From Ampelocalamus luodianensis (lineage: Eukaryota > Streptophyta > Magnoliopsida > Poales > Poaceae): 64,000 bases of DNA. The notes below the pieces were generated by a model. The model was not told the origin of the DNA. It worked only from the letters and a program-made list of their open reading frames with translations, and made no database searches. Shown piece by piece: positions 46,375 to 58,621 of the stretch (within the stretch, counting starts at the first letter, position 1; each line of letters begins with the position of its first letter). The position numbers and the translations under genes are program-made. The DNA lies in NCBI GenBank assembly GCA_036346255.1, contig JAYEVH010000073.1, positions 186,001-250,000 of the forward strand, read 5' to 3'.

Positions 46375-49300
46375 TCACGTGGGTCTCAAACCCATCTCCC
46401 TTGATGCATTGTCTATCACATTCCGTGATAAACCCTTTGTGAAGGGATCTGCCAGATTCTTAGCTGTTTGGATATAATCCAAAGCTATTACTCCGGAGTT
46501 TCTCATTTTCCTGACAGACTTCAGTCTTCTCTTCACATGTCTTGATGATTTCATATTATCCTTAGAACTGTTCACCTTGACGATCACAGTCTGATTGTCA
46601 CAGTTCATCAGAATAGCCGGTACCGGTTTATCAACCACCGGCAGGTCCATCAAGAGCTCACGGCCATTCGCTTCAACAAAGGGCGATCTAATGCCGTGAG
46701 TTACCGCTCCATTGTTGACCTCGTTAAGATGGTCCGCTTGCAAGACTTCCATGAAACAACGCCACCTCCAAGTGTGAAGACATATCCACTTGTGGTCTTA
46801 ATCTCATCAAAGATCGATATCAGTTTGAATCACTATAACCTCTAGTACCCTAGGGTACCCAGATAGTGAATGCCATAACTCATATTACCCTTTAGATAGC
46901 GATTACCTCTCAAGAGCATGCCAATGATCATCTCCCGATTAGAAACAAATCGCTTAGTTTGCTCACAAGAAACGAGATGTCGAGCCCGTACCGCTAGATA
47001 AATACATAAGTGAACCAATTATCCGAGAATATCTCAATTGGTCTCTCGGCTATTCTCCGATTCTTCCTAAGCAACACGCTAGGATCATAAGGTGTTGGAG
47101 AAGGTTTGCGATCGCTATAACCAAAACGACTGTAACCTTTTCCACATAATGAGATTGCAACAATGTAATCCCACCATCATCACCTCTCAACGACTTGATG
47201 TTCAAGATAACATCGCTACTCCCAAATCTTTCATCTCAAAATTCGAGACAAGAAATCCTTGACCTCCTTAATCACATTAAGGTTGGTCCCAAAGATCGAT
47301 ATATCATCAACATACGACATAGAATGACTCCTCGCCCCACCATGGCGATAATACACACATCCGTCGCCTTCATTTACAATAAAGCTCGCAGATGTTAAGG
47401 TTCTGCCGAATTTTTCATGCCAACGCTTAGGTGCTTGTTTAAGACCATACAAAGATTTCAACAACTTGCACACCTTTCCTTCTTGACCATTTACTACAAA
47501 TCCATCCTGGTTGTTCCATGTAAATTTCCTCGCCCAACTCTCCATTTAGAAAAGCCGTCTTAACATCCATCCGATGAATGAGAAGACCGTGTGAGGCAAC
47601 CAGAGATAGTAGTACTCGAATAGTGGTCAATCTAGCCACAGTGAATAAGTATCAAAGAAATCTTCGCTTCCTTTTGGGTATAACCCTTGGCCACAAGCCG
47701 TGCCTTATACTTCTCGATAGTACCATCAGCCTAAGCTTCTTTTTGAACACCCACTTACATCCTACAAAGTTTACAACCATAAGGACGCTCGTTGATCTCC
47801 CAAGTTCCATTAGAGATAATGGAATCCATTTCACTGGATCGCTTCCTTCCAAAGATTCTCGCATCCGGGAGAAGCATATGCTTCGTAAATGGTACTTGAG
47901 TATCATCCACAAGGTACACAATGAAATCGTAACCAAAAGACTTTGCAGTCCTTTGTCTTTTACTCTTCCTCGAGTTTCATTGTCTTCCTCCTCGGAATTT
48001 GATCGTGGGTTTGCTCAAAATATTCCATTGGAATGGCAGTTCGGGAGTTGTATCGTGCTCCCGACTCGATAAACTAGGCATATCTTTCATCGGAAAAATA
48101 TCCTCAAAGAAAGTAGCATCTCTGGACTCCATAATTGTACCGACATGCACGCCGTGTACTCCATTTCACCACTAAAAATCTATATCCAACGCTATGGTGA
48201 GCATAGCCTAAAAAGACGCAATCCACGGTTTTTGGTCCAAGCTTACGCTTTTGGAGATTGGCACGTTGACTTTCGCCAAACAACCCCAAGTGCGCAAGTA
48301 TGAAAGTGATAGTTTTTCTTCTCCCATTGTTCAAATGGAGTTATCTCTTTATTCTTTGTGGGAACCCTATTTAGGACATGACATGAAGTCAATATAGCCT
48401 CCCCCACCATGCCTTGGAAAGACCCGATGTGTCTAACATGGCGTTAACCAAATCGATTAGAGTACGGTTCTTTCTTTCGGCAATCCCATTTGACTGGGTG
48501 AATAGGAGGCGTCCTCTCATGGATTATACCATGTTCTCATGAATAAATTGAACTCATTAGAAAAGTACTCGCCACGATCGGATCTAACCCTTTTGATTTT
48601 CTTTTCAAGTTGGTTCTCGCCTTCCTTATAGATTTTAAAGTAGTGAAAAGCTTCATCTTTAGTTTTTAAAAGATACACATAGCGTAACCTAGTGGAATCA
48701 TCAATCAAAGTCATGAAATATCTCTACCACCTTTTGTCAACACACCATTCATCTCACACAGATCTCAATGTATGAGTTCTAATGGTACCAAGTTTCTTAC
48801 CTCCGCGCCTTGTGAGGCTTACGAGGTCGCTTTGATTGCACACAAACTTGACATTTAGAACCTTTGGCAAGGGTGAATTTCGGGATTAACTCTAAATCAA
48901 GCTAATCGCGCCATGCAACCAAAATTTATGTGACAAAGTCGTGAATGCCAAATAGTAGTCTCATTACCACTCAAAATATGATTCACAACATTATTACACA
49001 AATCTGAAAGAGATAGGCGGAACAAGCCTCCGCACACATAGCCTTTACCAACAAATTGTCCACATTTGGACATTACAAATTTATTGGACTCAAATACGCC
49101 TAAAGCCATCTCTACACGAAGAGATCCGCTCACGAGATTCTTATTGATGGATGGCACATGATGCACGTTCTTCATTGCACAATCTTTCCCAAGTAAACTT
49201 CGATCGACTGTGCCAACACCATGAACATGGCATGTGACCCGCTCCCCATTAGAACTATTGAATCCCGAGTGACTCGTAAGAAGAAAACAATGAAATATCA

Positions 49301-50254
49301 AGACACACATGTATATTAGCACCTGTGTCTATCCACCAATCGGTAGATTGACATACGGAAAAAACAAGAGGTAAATTACCATATACTCAAGTTCCCGCCT
49401 CAAGAGTACCAACAACAATATTGGCGGACTTGGAATTTCGCCTTGCTGATTCTTCACACCTTTGCGTTGATCTGCAATCCTTGGCCCAATGAGCAGATTC
49501 GCCACACACAAAGCAAAGACCATCCTTTGTGTTCTTCTTCTTCTTTTAAAGCTTGTTGTTTGTGCATCTTGTTTTTGCCTTTGAACTTTTGAGCTTGGCC
49601 ATTCTTTTTCTCGCACCACATTGGCACTAGAATGTCCTCATTTCCTCTAGTGTGTGTATCTTTTGCCTTGCCTTTTCTTCAACATCAAGAGACCCAATGA
49701 GATTTTCAACGAGAAAACTCTTGTCTCTTGTGTTTCGTGAGAAGTAGCAAAATTCCTCCACGAAGGAGGAAGCTTGGCAATAATGCCTCCCGCGACAAAC
49801 TTGTCCAGAACACACACTTGAAATGCTCAAGTTCTTTGGCCATGGATTGTATCTCATGAGCTCGCTCAACTCTGTAACGGCCATCAACCATTCTATAGTC
49901 ATGGTATTGCTCCATGAGATACAGTTCAACGCTCGCATACGAAACCCCAAACTTGGCCTCGAGTGCATCCCACATGTCTTTCCCATTTGTAATCACCATG
50001 TATGCATCAACTAACTTCTCACCAAGAACGCGATCACGGCACCTTTAAAAGGTTATCGCCACCTCGAACGCTTGCTCTGCTCAGAGTAAGTGTTCCTTCA
50101 GCTTGCCTTTTGCCACATGAAAATGTTCATGGCGATTAGCCAAAGCACCATCTTGGTGCGCCACCTCTTATAATTCGCACCATCGAATTGAGAGGCTTAA
50201 GCGCAGCAACAAAGCCGCTTGTTGAAAAATGCCTATTACAAGAAGGTTTTTGGA
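46375..50254 (-). pseudogene. copia gag-pol remnant, element 1
   Basis: Minus strand, 5' to 3'. Gag starts near 50,240 (TSGFVAALKPLN), with GKDMWDALEAKFGVSYASVE and YDYRMVDGRYRVERAHEIQ-like words near 49,960-49,870. A CCHC knuckle CFVCGESAHWAKDC lies near 49,470-49,510. GAG-pre-integrase ends HSRLCHINFGCMARL near 48,910. Integrase includes DDSTRLRYVYLLKTKDEAFH and RVRSDRGEYFSNEF (48,520-48,710). RT includes MDVKTAFLNGELGEEIYMEQ (47,580-47,520), LLKSLYGLKQAPKRWHEKF and catalytic YVDD (SMSYVDDISIFG, about 47,300). RNase H gives CDNQTVIVKVNSSKDN and KNLADPFTKGL (46,600-46,430). Stops and frameshifts break it throughout. It shares RNase H wording with element 2 (60,495-62,461), so both belong to one lineage. 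Confidence 0.85.
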
Positions 50255-50402
50255 TTGTTGAGAATAATAGCATTTTTCGAATTACTTTAATCCGTAAATA
50301 TAGTAGATAAAACATGATGAATATTCTAGCCACTTTCATAAAGCAGTAAGCAAGAACACTATAGACATACTAATATCCGGATGAACAGAAACTAGCATAT
50401 CT
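50255..50402 (-). repeat. Remnant of the 5' LTR of copia element 1
   Basis: 148 bp nearly identical to the first 149 bp of 44,669-45,840, ending abruptly at agcatatct|ggggtgtt. High agreement suggests the element was not very old when it lost its end. Confidence 0.85.
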
Positions 50403-51433
50403 GGGGTGTTGGGCAAAATGGCGCTTGATAATGAATAGTATCAATTTACTATTTATATATGACAATGGTCTATTATATAGAAATCGAATATCGTCTTTAA
50501 TCAAGTGAACAGATAGGATTAATTTTCGAGGATGAACAGTAATTATTTTATCGCTTTGATGAAATGAACAGTGTTTGTTTTCGGTGAACAGAAATCAATT
50601 CTGTGCAATGAACAAGCCATGCCAAATTCATTAAACAATATCGGCCGAGCTCATTTATCGGTCGGCCTTCGCCCACTTGGCTAGGCCTTTGCGCCCACTC
50701 GTTCGCTTTGAGTCGTGTCACCGAAGGCGAGCGCTCACCAACCGAGCAGCGGCGCGCGCTAGCGCGTGGTGGTCGGCGGCGGAGTGGGTGGTGCGGGAGC
50801 ATCATGGAGGTGAGGGTTCCATTTTTAAGCTTTGAACGGCGGTGGAGATGCGGGAATGGGGTGGCGTGCCGAAAGCAGGAGCTGCGCGGCGCGCCCGGCC
50901 ACGCTCGACCAAAGGAAGGGACGAGGAGCATCGGTGAGTAGAGGGAGCTCGGGGTGGTGGTGGTGGAGCTCGGGATGACCAAGGCGGCTTGGCGACGGTG
51001 GCCGTGAGTGGAGGCGGCGGTGGAGCACGATGACGGCGAGTCTCGACGGTTTGGAAGGTGGGGTAGGTGGGAAAGGTGCGGCGTGAGGAGAAGCTTGCCG
51101 GGCCGGGAGGGAAGAAAGGGAGGAAGCGCGTTTTACCTCGCGCTCGTTGGGAAAGGGACGCGCGGCGATTCTGGATTACGCCGGCCGGAGCGAGGAGTGA
51201 AGGGAGGTGCGAGGGGAAAGGTGGTGAGGAGTGCTCTAGGGGCCTCTTATAGGCGAGGATGAGGCGTGGAGCAGGATGGTCGGCATGGTGGCGGCGACGT
51301 GGTTGGCGGGAGAGGACGAACGCGCGGAGAGGAGGTGGCGGTGAGGTGGCGGCGGTGAAGGCGGTAGAAGGCCTGGAGGTGGTGACGCGCGGGAGATGGC
51401 GTAAAACCTACTCCTCGCTTCTAGTACATTACA
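50403..51433 (-). repeat. Possible solo LTR or promoter-like fragment
   Basis: No gene is supported. Plus-strand ends TGTTGGGCAAAATGG (50,407) and ctagtacattaca (51,433) could be LTR ends in minus orientation. A TATAAGAG box on the minus strand near 51,245-51,253 would sit about 180 bp in, followed by GC-rich leader-like sequence. The flanks tgggg and tgttt do not match, so an LTR with clean duplication is not shown. The many open frames at 50,700-51,400 are compositional. Confidence 0.35.
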
Positions 51434-51541
51434 TGTTTTTCTTTCAAAAAGAACATTTTTATATCCAGTCCTTTTTGCAGTAAGAAAATGCTAATGTGTT
51501 AATAGAGTTTTAAATCCCGCTTTAGATGTGGTATGAACAAT
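51434..51541. other. Short unassigned spacer
   Basis: AT-rich, nothing recognised. Confidence 0.4.
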
Positions 51542-51543
51542 TA

Positions 51544-51797
51544 CCTCCGATTTCAAATGTAAGTCATTTTAGAATCTATACTGGGAAAATATTTTTAGGT
51601 TTGATCATTAAGATATAAAGAATTACCAAGATTAACAACATAAAATTGGTATTACTAAATACATCATGAAATATACTTTCATAATGTATAATTATTTTTA
51701 TTTGAAACAACATATTTGTATAGAAATTGATGGTCAAAACGTCACCTTGGAGACCACATCAATATCTAAAACGACTAATATTTGGAATCAGATGGAG
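51544..51797. mobile_element. Stowaway-like MITE, 254 bp
   Basis: The left end CCTCCGATTTCAAATGTAAG and the reversed right end CTCCATCTGATTCCAAATAT, then agtcattttaga / agtcgttttaga, form inverted arms. TA lies on each side (51,542-51,543 and 51,798-51,799). The ctcc..c.gat/gtttca opening is typical of mariner-type Stowaway elements of grasses. Confidence 0.8.
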
Positions 51798-51799
51798 TA

Positions 51800-53074
51800 C
51801 TTGTTGTTTAGCATCGTGCATGTAGAGCAAGGATTGAGCTAATGGTTAATTTTTGACATAATTTGTCCCATATCCATAGCATCACCGTAAATACAATTAA
51901 TAGGGGGATTTGTTAGGAAAGAAATTGTTGCGTCGAAGGACCGAAACAACACGTAATTCCAAACCAAAACCATCTTGCTAAAATATTATCTATTTTGGGT
52001 TAGAGGTAGCAACTAGCAAAGTTCAGAAAAGTAGCGGCAATCGGAAATCTTCACTGAGTTAATTAGGCTACTTTTTAGTTTTTAGGCTGAATTATCAACC
52101 ATTCATGTTTGTTCCCTTCAAAAAAAAAAAAACATTCATGTTTGTCTAGGCCAATTTCACACTACTCTTCAAGTAAGACATAAGTAAGGCAAAATCGCCC
52201 CATAGATCCTCAGCTTTTTCGCCTTTTGTTTGGGGCAATCAAGCCCCTTGTCTGGACAGAGCTGGGACCTCCTCTGGATCTATTACCACTGAAAAACCAG
52301 TGCTTGCCGGTGATGTCCGAGGTCCCTGCATATTTCCCAAAACAGCTAGCTTTGGAAATCCCTGCCGCTGTGCTGTAGCAATGCCGGAGTTCGCTATCAC
52401 CATTCATCACTGTGATGTTGCCCTCTCTTTCAAAAGCTTGCCATCGAAAGCAGTCACTTAGCCCTTACGCAATCTCTCCCGTTTGTCGTGCAATCCCTTT
52501 CAGCTATATTCTCCCCCAATCAGCTTTGCAAAGTGAAGGTTTTATGTGTATCATGCCTTAGCCTTTTCTCTATTCAATCAGGATGTGATGGGGCTACCTA
52601 GCCCTAGACTGGCCATAGCCGATGCACATAAGGAAAAATGAGTAATTGTACTAGTGCAGTCTGTGGAGACTTGCATGAGCAGAGAACCTTTGACCTCTAA
52701 AAAACCCAGCAAACCTATGGCCTGTAAAATCTAAAGCCTTGCCTATTCATTGAGCTAATTGTCGTGTCTACCCTCTAAATTGCATAGCATATGACTCGGC
52801 CATTTCCTGCTTCAGATCAAAATTTGAAAGCATCATGCCAGTGCAACTTGCACCGGCATACATGTGTATCTTGGAACATGCTTTACAAATGCCTGGAACG
52901 GACAGGAATAAGCAAAGAATTGGTGTACGTCTACCGCAAATCAAGTATATATCACTGTGTAAATTCATGCGGAGTAGAGGTCAGTCCCATTACTGGACAG
53001 TGTAAGTGATAGCAGCCTTGTGAAGCATCTGATCCAAGTCAGATTTTTACCTATCATCTACAGAGAAAAGATTG
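51800..53074. other. Unassigned intergenic region
   Basis: No gene is supported. Short minus-strand open frames at 52,210-52,410 and 52,768-52,968 match no family I know. A repeated acattcatgtttgt word lies at 52,100-52,145 around an A12 run. Confidence 0.3.
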
Positions 53075-54967
53075 TGTTGCACCGAGTTAGCGATTAGAGG
53101 GGGTGAATAGGAGCTTACTTGTTTTTTCTCATGTTATTCTACTTCTTTTTCATTCCAACTACTATGTGAAGTTATGAAGACCAAGATCTAATCTTACAGC
53201 GGAAGAATTGAACCGAAAACAAAAAGCACAACCAAAATCACCCTCGAACGGTCTGACCACCATGTAATGGCGATCGTCACGTGGAGCAAATCGACATCTC
53301 ACTTGAGCGGTCTGACCTCTCCTCAGCTTGATAGAAAATCAGCACGATTTCATATTCACAAAACAACCTAACTTTTGATCTACAAATTCAAATCACTTGA
53401 AATTTCAGACAAAACTCAACAAGAAGGTCGGGAAGCTATTCCAAACTAAGATCTAGACAATCATAGGCAAGGTTCCAATAATTTCTTGTTTGAGTGCAAG
53501 AGAGTCCAAAACTCGATTTAAAACCAAAATTTGATCCAAAGACTTGCTCGTGAATTAAAGATGACCTTAGATCAACTTCCACCAGTCCTAACAAACTAGA
53601 TCATAGCGAGAAACCAAGGCAAATCCCCTAAAGTACAAGAACCCAAGATTTCAAGAAAGATAGCAAGAACAAGAGAGAACTCATGTTGACACGAATTTGA
53701 TTGGATTGATATTAAAGAATGGAGGGTTTATAGCCACTCAAACATGCAAGACACAAGCTCAATCATGAGCACTCAATCCCATTAATTTTCTATCAATTCA
53801 TCTATCAAACCCTAACCTCTCTTCTTTCCACTTTCCCCTAAATTTTGCAAATTAGGGTTTCAAGGCTTGGAGGGTGCAAATCCTGCACTAACTCTTATAT
53901 AGTGGAGGCTAGGAGACAAGAGAGAAATCCTAATGGGCACCCGTTAAGCCTATACATAAATAGGTCTCTCACTCACACATGTTTCTCAAAGCATATGATG
54001 ACCCAACGCTCCTGAATCTGTTTCTTCACGATCTTGTCCAACACATGACCTAAACGCTTCTCCTTTGCGCCTTCATGCGCTGTGATTTTTTCAAGGTCAC
54101 ATACCCGGTATTTTGGTAAAGTTACCAAAATACTCCTTCTCGATCCTTTTATCCTTGACCGAGTCCAATCTTGTGAAGCAATCCCATGCTTCACTGTGTG
54201 TAGCTTCACCGATGACTTCCTTTATGCCAGCAAGTCTCTCCCATCCGACTCCCCTGGACCGTCTCAACACTTGCACCGGCTGAAGCCACTTGATGCAATC
54301 CATTATACCAAACTTCCCGTTCTTGTCCATTTTATGTCTTGCTTGAGACCAACCACTTCACCTGGTATCCTTGATCGTTCTGAACCTTGATTTCACTAAA
54401 CTAAGTCTCGATCATCCTCGTCGCTGACCGTAGTTGACTTCAAGCTTTCCTGCACAACAATAGACCAAGAAATCGATTCTGGACACAAGTTCTTCGCATC
54501 TTGACCCGCGTTAGCCAAAATATACATCATGCAACACATATGCAATATTTCCATGACCCTCGACCAATTCTCATATTTCAGCTCAAAATAACAAATTAAT
54601 TGCGCATACTCAAACACCATAGTTGGTTAGACCACAGCCACCATAGCGGTCAGACCGCCAACCAACGGTCGGTCTAACTGCGCCCACTTCACGAGAAAAC
54701 ACTATTTCTTGACTTTTCAGTAAAACTCTATCTAGTTTCAGATCCAGTTTTTTATTTTCAATGACACCTAGTGCAAACGCATACCAAATAAGCCTACACA
54801 AGTGCTTGGTGTCTATTTTCCATAAGCTTGCACCGCCGGTCTGATAGCCACTCAGACCGTCCGGCAATGGCCGGTTAGACCGCTATGAAGGCCGGTCAGA
54901 CCGTCTATCCTCTTAATGCAATACAATTTTTGCAAAATAGATAACTAACTCTCCAAATTTTTCAACA
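53075..54967 (-). repeat. Solo-LTR-like block, minus orientation
   Basis: The left end TGTGTTGCACCGAGTTAGCG followed by attagagggggtgaatagg is the reverse of a common LTR 3' end (cctattcacccc.ctaat.gctaactcggtgcaaca). The right end tccaaatttttcaaca gives a coding-strand start TGTTGAAAAATTTGG. No internal region is present. No matching target duplication was found. The body carries many CGGTC(T/A)GACC words (see findings). Confidence 0.5.
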
Positions 54968-55461
54968 ACAATACCAATTATTCGTCGCCTAATCTAAGAC
55001 CAAACCATCGATTGTTCCGGCCGGATAACTCTTGCCATCGCCGTCAGAATCTCGCATACACGCATATCGATCGTGCACTAGCTAAGCTAAAGCACAAGGC
55101 ACATGCGCATGGAGGATTAACGTCACCTCTCACTCTACCTCGCTAGCTGGAAGTAATTGACATGGAAAAGATCTGTCCCTATCTCTCTCATCACGGCAAG
55201 TCCTTTACTCTCCGCCTCTCGGCTTTCTGGCCTTGGTCCCGGATTTCGTGGCCTTTAGCGGCTTAGTTTCGCCTGGTTTTGGACGGCTCGTAGGGTGGCA
55301 CCTGCGGGGGACATTCCACTCCACTCTGCCCCCCAACATTCCGATTCTGATTCCGATTCTGATACCTGTCCTGGCTCTAAGACGTTGTTGCTTTTGACAG
55401 CCACTGAAACCGAGCGCTGAAAACTTGGTGCATTCGGCAAGCATCTGAATTTATTTACCGG
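54968..55461. other. Unassigned spacer
   Basis: No gene is supported. gattctgattccgattctgat at about 55,339-55,360 is a short simple repeat that creates an SESESE-like frame. Otherwise nothing is recognised. Confidence 0.35.
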
Positions 55462-55713
55462 TCTTACTTCAGTACACTTTTTTAAAAAAAGTTTGCTAAT
55501 TTTAAAGCAAAGTTATTAATATTAGGTATGACAAATCTGTATATCACAAAAAAAAAAATCAAACTGAAGATTAGATATAGATTTGATTATTAAGGAGGGA
55601 CAAATCTTTTATTTGATTTATTTTTTATACTAATATAGATTTGATCCCACCTAATATTAACTATTTTTCTTTAAAATTCGTAAACTTTTTCTTAAAGAGG
55701 TATACCAAGCACT
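55462..55713. mobile_element. Foldback MITE with arms of about 70 bp
   Basis: The left arm (acttcagtacacttttttaa...ttaatattaggtatgacaaatct) and the reversed right arm (agtgcttggtatacctcttt...ttaatattaggtgggatcaaatct) match over about 75 positions. The exact ends and target duplication are unclear. It is related to 36,209-36,437. Confidence 0.65.
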
Positions 55714-55812
55714 CGTTTATGTATTTATTCTAATCTTTATTTAGTAGGTTAGAGATGAAGCACACTCCTTTATGTATTTATTCTAATCTTTATTTAGTAA
55801 GTTAGAGATGAA
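55710..55812 (+). repeat. 51-52-bp tandem duplication
   Basis: cactc.tttatgtatttattctaatctttatttagta(g/a)gttagagatgaa occurs twice in a row (55,710-55,760 and 55,761-55,812). Confidence 0.9.
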
Positions 55813-56130
55813 CAGTTTTCACTGTTGATGTTATACTGTGGAAAAGTTTTGAGACTAGAAAGAGAGAATGATGATCGCTATGCTTTTTTTTCCTTTCTTT
55901 TTGGAATATGATGATGATCACTTTATGTTTGGCTGGCCCAGCAAGGCTTTTTGAGGATTGTAACATTCAGAACCGTTTTTTTTCTGCGTATGTTTCACTG
56001 GCTGTTGATTAAATTTTACAATCATGTACAGATCAAGTATCGAGCTGTGTATTTTGTAGAACTAAATTCTATAGTTTTGGTGATATGATTAGCAAAGCAA
56101 TTACGTAGCTACGACAAAAAAAAAATAAAC
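55813..56130. other. Unassigned AT-rich spacer
   Basis: No gene is visible; several T and A runs. It ends in taaac before the LTR-like block. Confidence 0.4.
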
Positions 56131-56817
56131 TGTTAGATATATGAGCACTTTTGTGATTGTTATAATTTCTAAAATAATGATTGAATTGACAACAGCATAT
56201 ATACTAAGCATAATTGAAACTATAAACAGCAACAGGATCATCAACTCAAATATATCTATCTTATATATATATGTACTAACAAGGCAAATCCTAGAACAAG
56301 TATGCTACTAACAGTAGTAGGCATCAACATTATCATATAACAAATTTATAGGAAACAAAGCCTAGTAAATGAAATGTTATCACCGCGATTTACAGAGGAT
56401 CACTCCGACGAAGGTTACGGTAGAGTCTGATCCGAAGAAGACGACGCGCAGAGAAGGAAGCAGTGACCAGTCGCGTGAACGCTTCCCAAAAACCTGATTC
56501 GCCCCAACCCATGCAGGATCGCAAGGGACGCCGGCTTCGGAGATACTGCTCTCCCCACGTCGGTGCATGCCGAGGAAGGGATGGAGTAGCCGAGTAGCAC
56601 AACAACAAGGAATTGGGCAACGGTGCAAAACTGAGTCCAGCTATTCTGAGATCCTAACTCTATTTTGCATTATGCCTTGTTCGATCCGGAGGAGAGGACT
56701 CTTTATATAGAGCCGCAGCCGTAGTCCCCTTAGACTAGCAATATGGTACTAAACTTCCACCATATATGAGTGGACCTTTGAGATTTTGGTGTATAGGCCA
56801 AGCCCAAACTTCCTTCA
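56131..56817 (-). repeat. Probable copia solo LTR, minus orientation
   Basis: Plus-strand TGTTAGATATATGAGC...CCCAAACTTCCTTCA. It shows the same layout as the two copia LTRs here: a GC-rich exon-like block (56,400-56,640), then a promoter region, then ccaccatatatgagtggacctttgagattt and aggccaagcccaaact near the end (compare gcctagcccatatt at 45,819). A minus-strand TATATAAAGAG box lies near 56,700. The flanks taaac and taaat agree at four of five positions. No internal region. Confidence 0.55.
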
Positions 56818-56926
56818 TAAATACCATTTTATACCTGTAAGATAGGCACTTGAAGTGTAAAACTTTGGTGTGCTACATCTACATGTATGCCTAAGCGTAA
56901 AATTTTAGGAGAGTTAAGGTAAGATA

Positions 56927-57518
56927 TGTTGGAAACTAATCTAGACTTGCCAAGTAATATGGCATTAGGATCCTGATGCAATCAGCATCGAATCAAATTA
57001 GTTTGTTTCCTTTGTTAGTCTTTCCATATTTAGTTTTGACTTGGTTAGCAAGTTTCATAGTCTTTAAAAGGATGTGTAATCAGATGTATTTTGATTGAAG
57101 CAAGAGAAAAGAAAAAACCAGAAAATGTTGCGTGAGTAGCACCAAAATTCTTCTTGCTTCCTGTGCGTGCATTGATTCTTTCCAGAGTGTTCTCGCGTGC
57201 GTGTGTTTCCAACGTGATTACGTGTGTGTGTGTGTGTGTGTTGCTTCAAGAGCAGAGTGCTTCATCTTCTAGTCTTTGCTTCCAGCACATGTCCGTGTGG
57301 CTTCCAGGGTGTCCGCGTGCTTGAGTTCCTGCGTACAGAGCTTCAGAGCCTTGCTTCTCTGAAGCATGTGCGTGTGTTTTATCTAGTACATGAGTACTTG
57401 CTTCTATACGTGAGTTTCAGCGTGTGTTCTTTCCAAGCGTACGTGCTACGTGTGTGTTCACGCAGCATGTTTTGTGCTCGGTGTTGAGTGTTCTCGTTGA
57501 GTGTTCACAAAAGCAACA
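56927..57518 (+). repeat. 5' LTR of the gag-only element
   Basis: TGTTGGAAACTAATCTAG...AAAGCAACA, collinear with the 3' LTR. It contains a (GT)n run at 57,222-57,241 that is shorter in the other LTR. Confidence 0.9.
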
Positions 57519-57537
57519 ATTGTATCGTGAGCTTTGG
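57519..57537 (+). promoter_or_regulatory. Primer-binding-site-like sequence of the gag-only element
   Basis: ATTGTATCGTGAGCTTTGG resembles the initiator-tRNA-Met site (ttggtatcagagc) of copia elements with a few changes. Confidence 0.6.
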
Positions 57538-57749
57538 TGATTTTCGTGTGTTGCAAAAGATGCCGAGGAAGGAAGGAGTATGTCTCCATCCAACGAGCGA
57601 TGCTCACTGCGTGGTGATTCGTCGCCTCGTGGGTGGTGAAGAGGAGAGCGTGGTGACGATGTCGTATCGCACTCACCCACACGAACTATACAATTTGGGC
57701 GATGAAGATGTGTGTCGCTCAGCGCAGTAACGTGGGAAGCAAGTGGAGC

Positions 57750-58521
57750 CTGTGCCGCCGAGTACCGTAAGGATCAAATGGCATTGTACGACATCTACCA
57801 GGCCATGCTGGAGCAAGTCATGTCTTCCCTCGCCGGGAAAGACACGGCGAAGTTGGCATGGTAGGCAATCAAGACGGCGCACATGGGGCACGAGCGTGTG
57901 CGCGAGGCCAACCTGTAGACCCTCAAGAAGGACTTTGAGGGGTTGAAGATGGAGGAAGGGGAGACCGTTGAAGATTTCATCGGTCGGGTGAAGTCGGTCG
58001 TCATCAGGATCCGCGCGTTGGGTGACACGGTAGATGAGACTGCCGTTGTTCTCAGGTTTCTTCATGCTGACCCGGCGCGCTACATGCAGCTCATCACCTC
58101 CATCGAGCAGTGCGTGGACTTGAATACCCTCACCATCGAAGATCTTGTCGAGCGGTACAAATCCTACGATGAGCGTGTCCGAATTTGTTTCCACGACCCG
58201 AAGGAGAGTGAGCATATGTTGCTCACACGCACGCAATGGAAGACCCTCACCAAAGAGAAGAAGAATGGAGAAGGGTTAGGCAACGGCGCAAAGAAGAACC
58301 GTGACTACGACGGTGGCAGCGGCAAAGCCGGTGACTGTGGCGGCAGCCATGACGACAAGGAGGACAACAGTGACCCCGATATCAGTGAGCACAGGTTCAA
58401 CAATAAGAACATCAAATGCTACAATTGTTGTATCCGAGGGCATTTTGCCAGCGAGTGTCACAAGCCGAGAAAGGAAGTGGCGCATTTCGTTGTGACGGAT
58501 GACGAACTAGCACTGTTGTGA
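57750..58521 (+). pseudogene. copia-type gag (UBN2-like with CCHC knuckle), two in-frame stops
   Basis: The frame ending at TGA 58,519-58,521 reads backward through MKMEEGETVEDFIGRVKSVV to YRKDQMALYDIYQAMLEQVM near 57,760. This is the usual gag capsid-type domain. LVERYKSYDERVR follows at about 58,146. A zinc knuckle CYNCCIRGHFASEC lies near 58,417-58,460 (C-x2-C-x4-H-x4-C), then a short tail ending DDELALL. Two TAG codons (57,862-57,864 and 57,916-57,918) interrupt the domain; from the ATG at 57,943 the rest is open for 192 codons. The start codon and N-terminal end are uncertain. Gag would form particles and bind element RNA. Whether this copy still makes a partial protein is unknown. Confidence 0.8.
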
Positions 58522-58609
58522 AGCCATCTTGATTAGGAGATGATTGTCTTAGTATTTTTTGCATTTTAGTCAAGTATAAAGTCATCGACTAGGAGAAGGC
58601 AAGTCTTTA

Positions 58610-58621
58610 TTAGGGGGAGAT
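58610..58621 (+). promoter_or_regulatory. Polypurine tract of the gag-only element
   Basis: TTAGGGGGAGAT directly before TGTTGG of the 3' LTR. Confidence 0.75.

Larger units (their letters stand above)
44669..50402 (-). mobile_element. Ty1/copia element 1, minus strand, 5' LTR truncated
   Basis: On the minus strand the order is gag, zinc knuckle, gag-pre-integrase, integrase, RT, RNase H, polypurine tract and 3' LTR, as in the copia superfamily. The 3' LTR is complete (44,669-45,840), but only 148 bp of the 5' LTR remain (50,255-50,402, matching 44,669 onward). So its far end has been lost by deletion or replacement, and no target duplication can be checked. No clear tRNA-Met-like primer site is seen between LTR and gag. 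All ORFs are broken. Confidence 0.85.

Noticed and set aside
50700..51480. Several GC-rich plus-strand open frames
   Set aside because: Compositional, overlapping in all frames; better explained as LTR or promoter sequence with a minus-strand TATA box.
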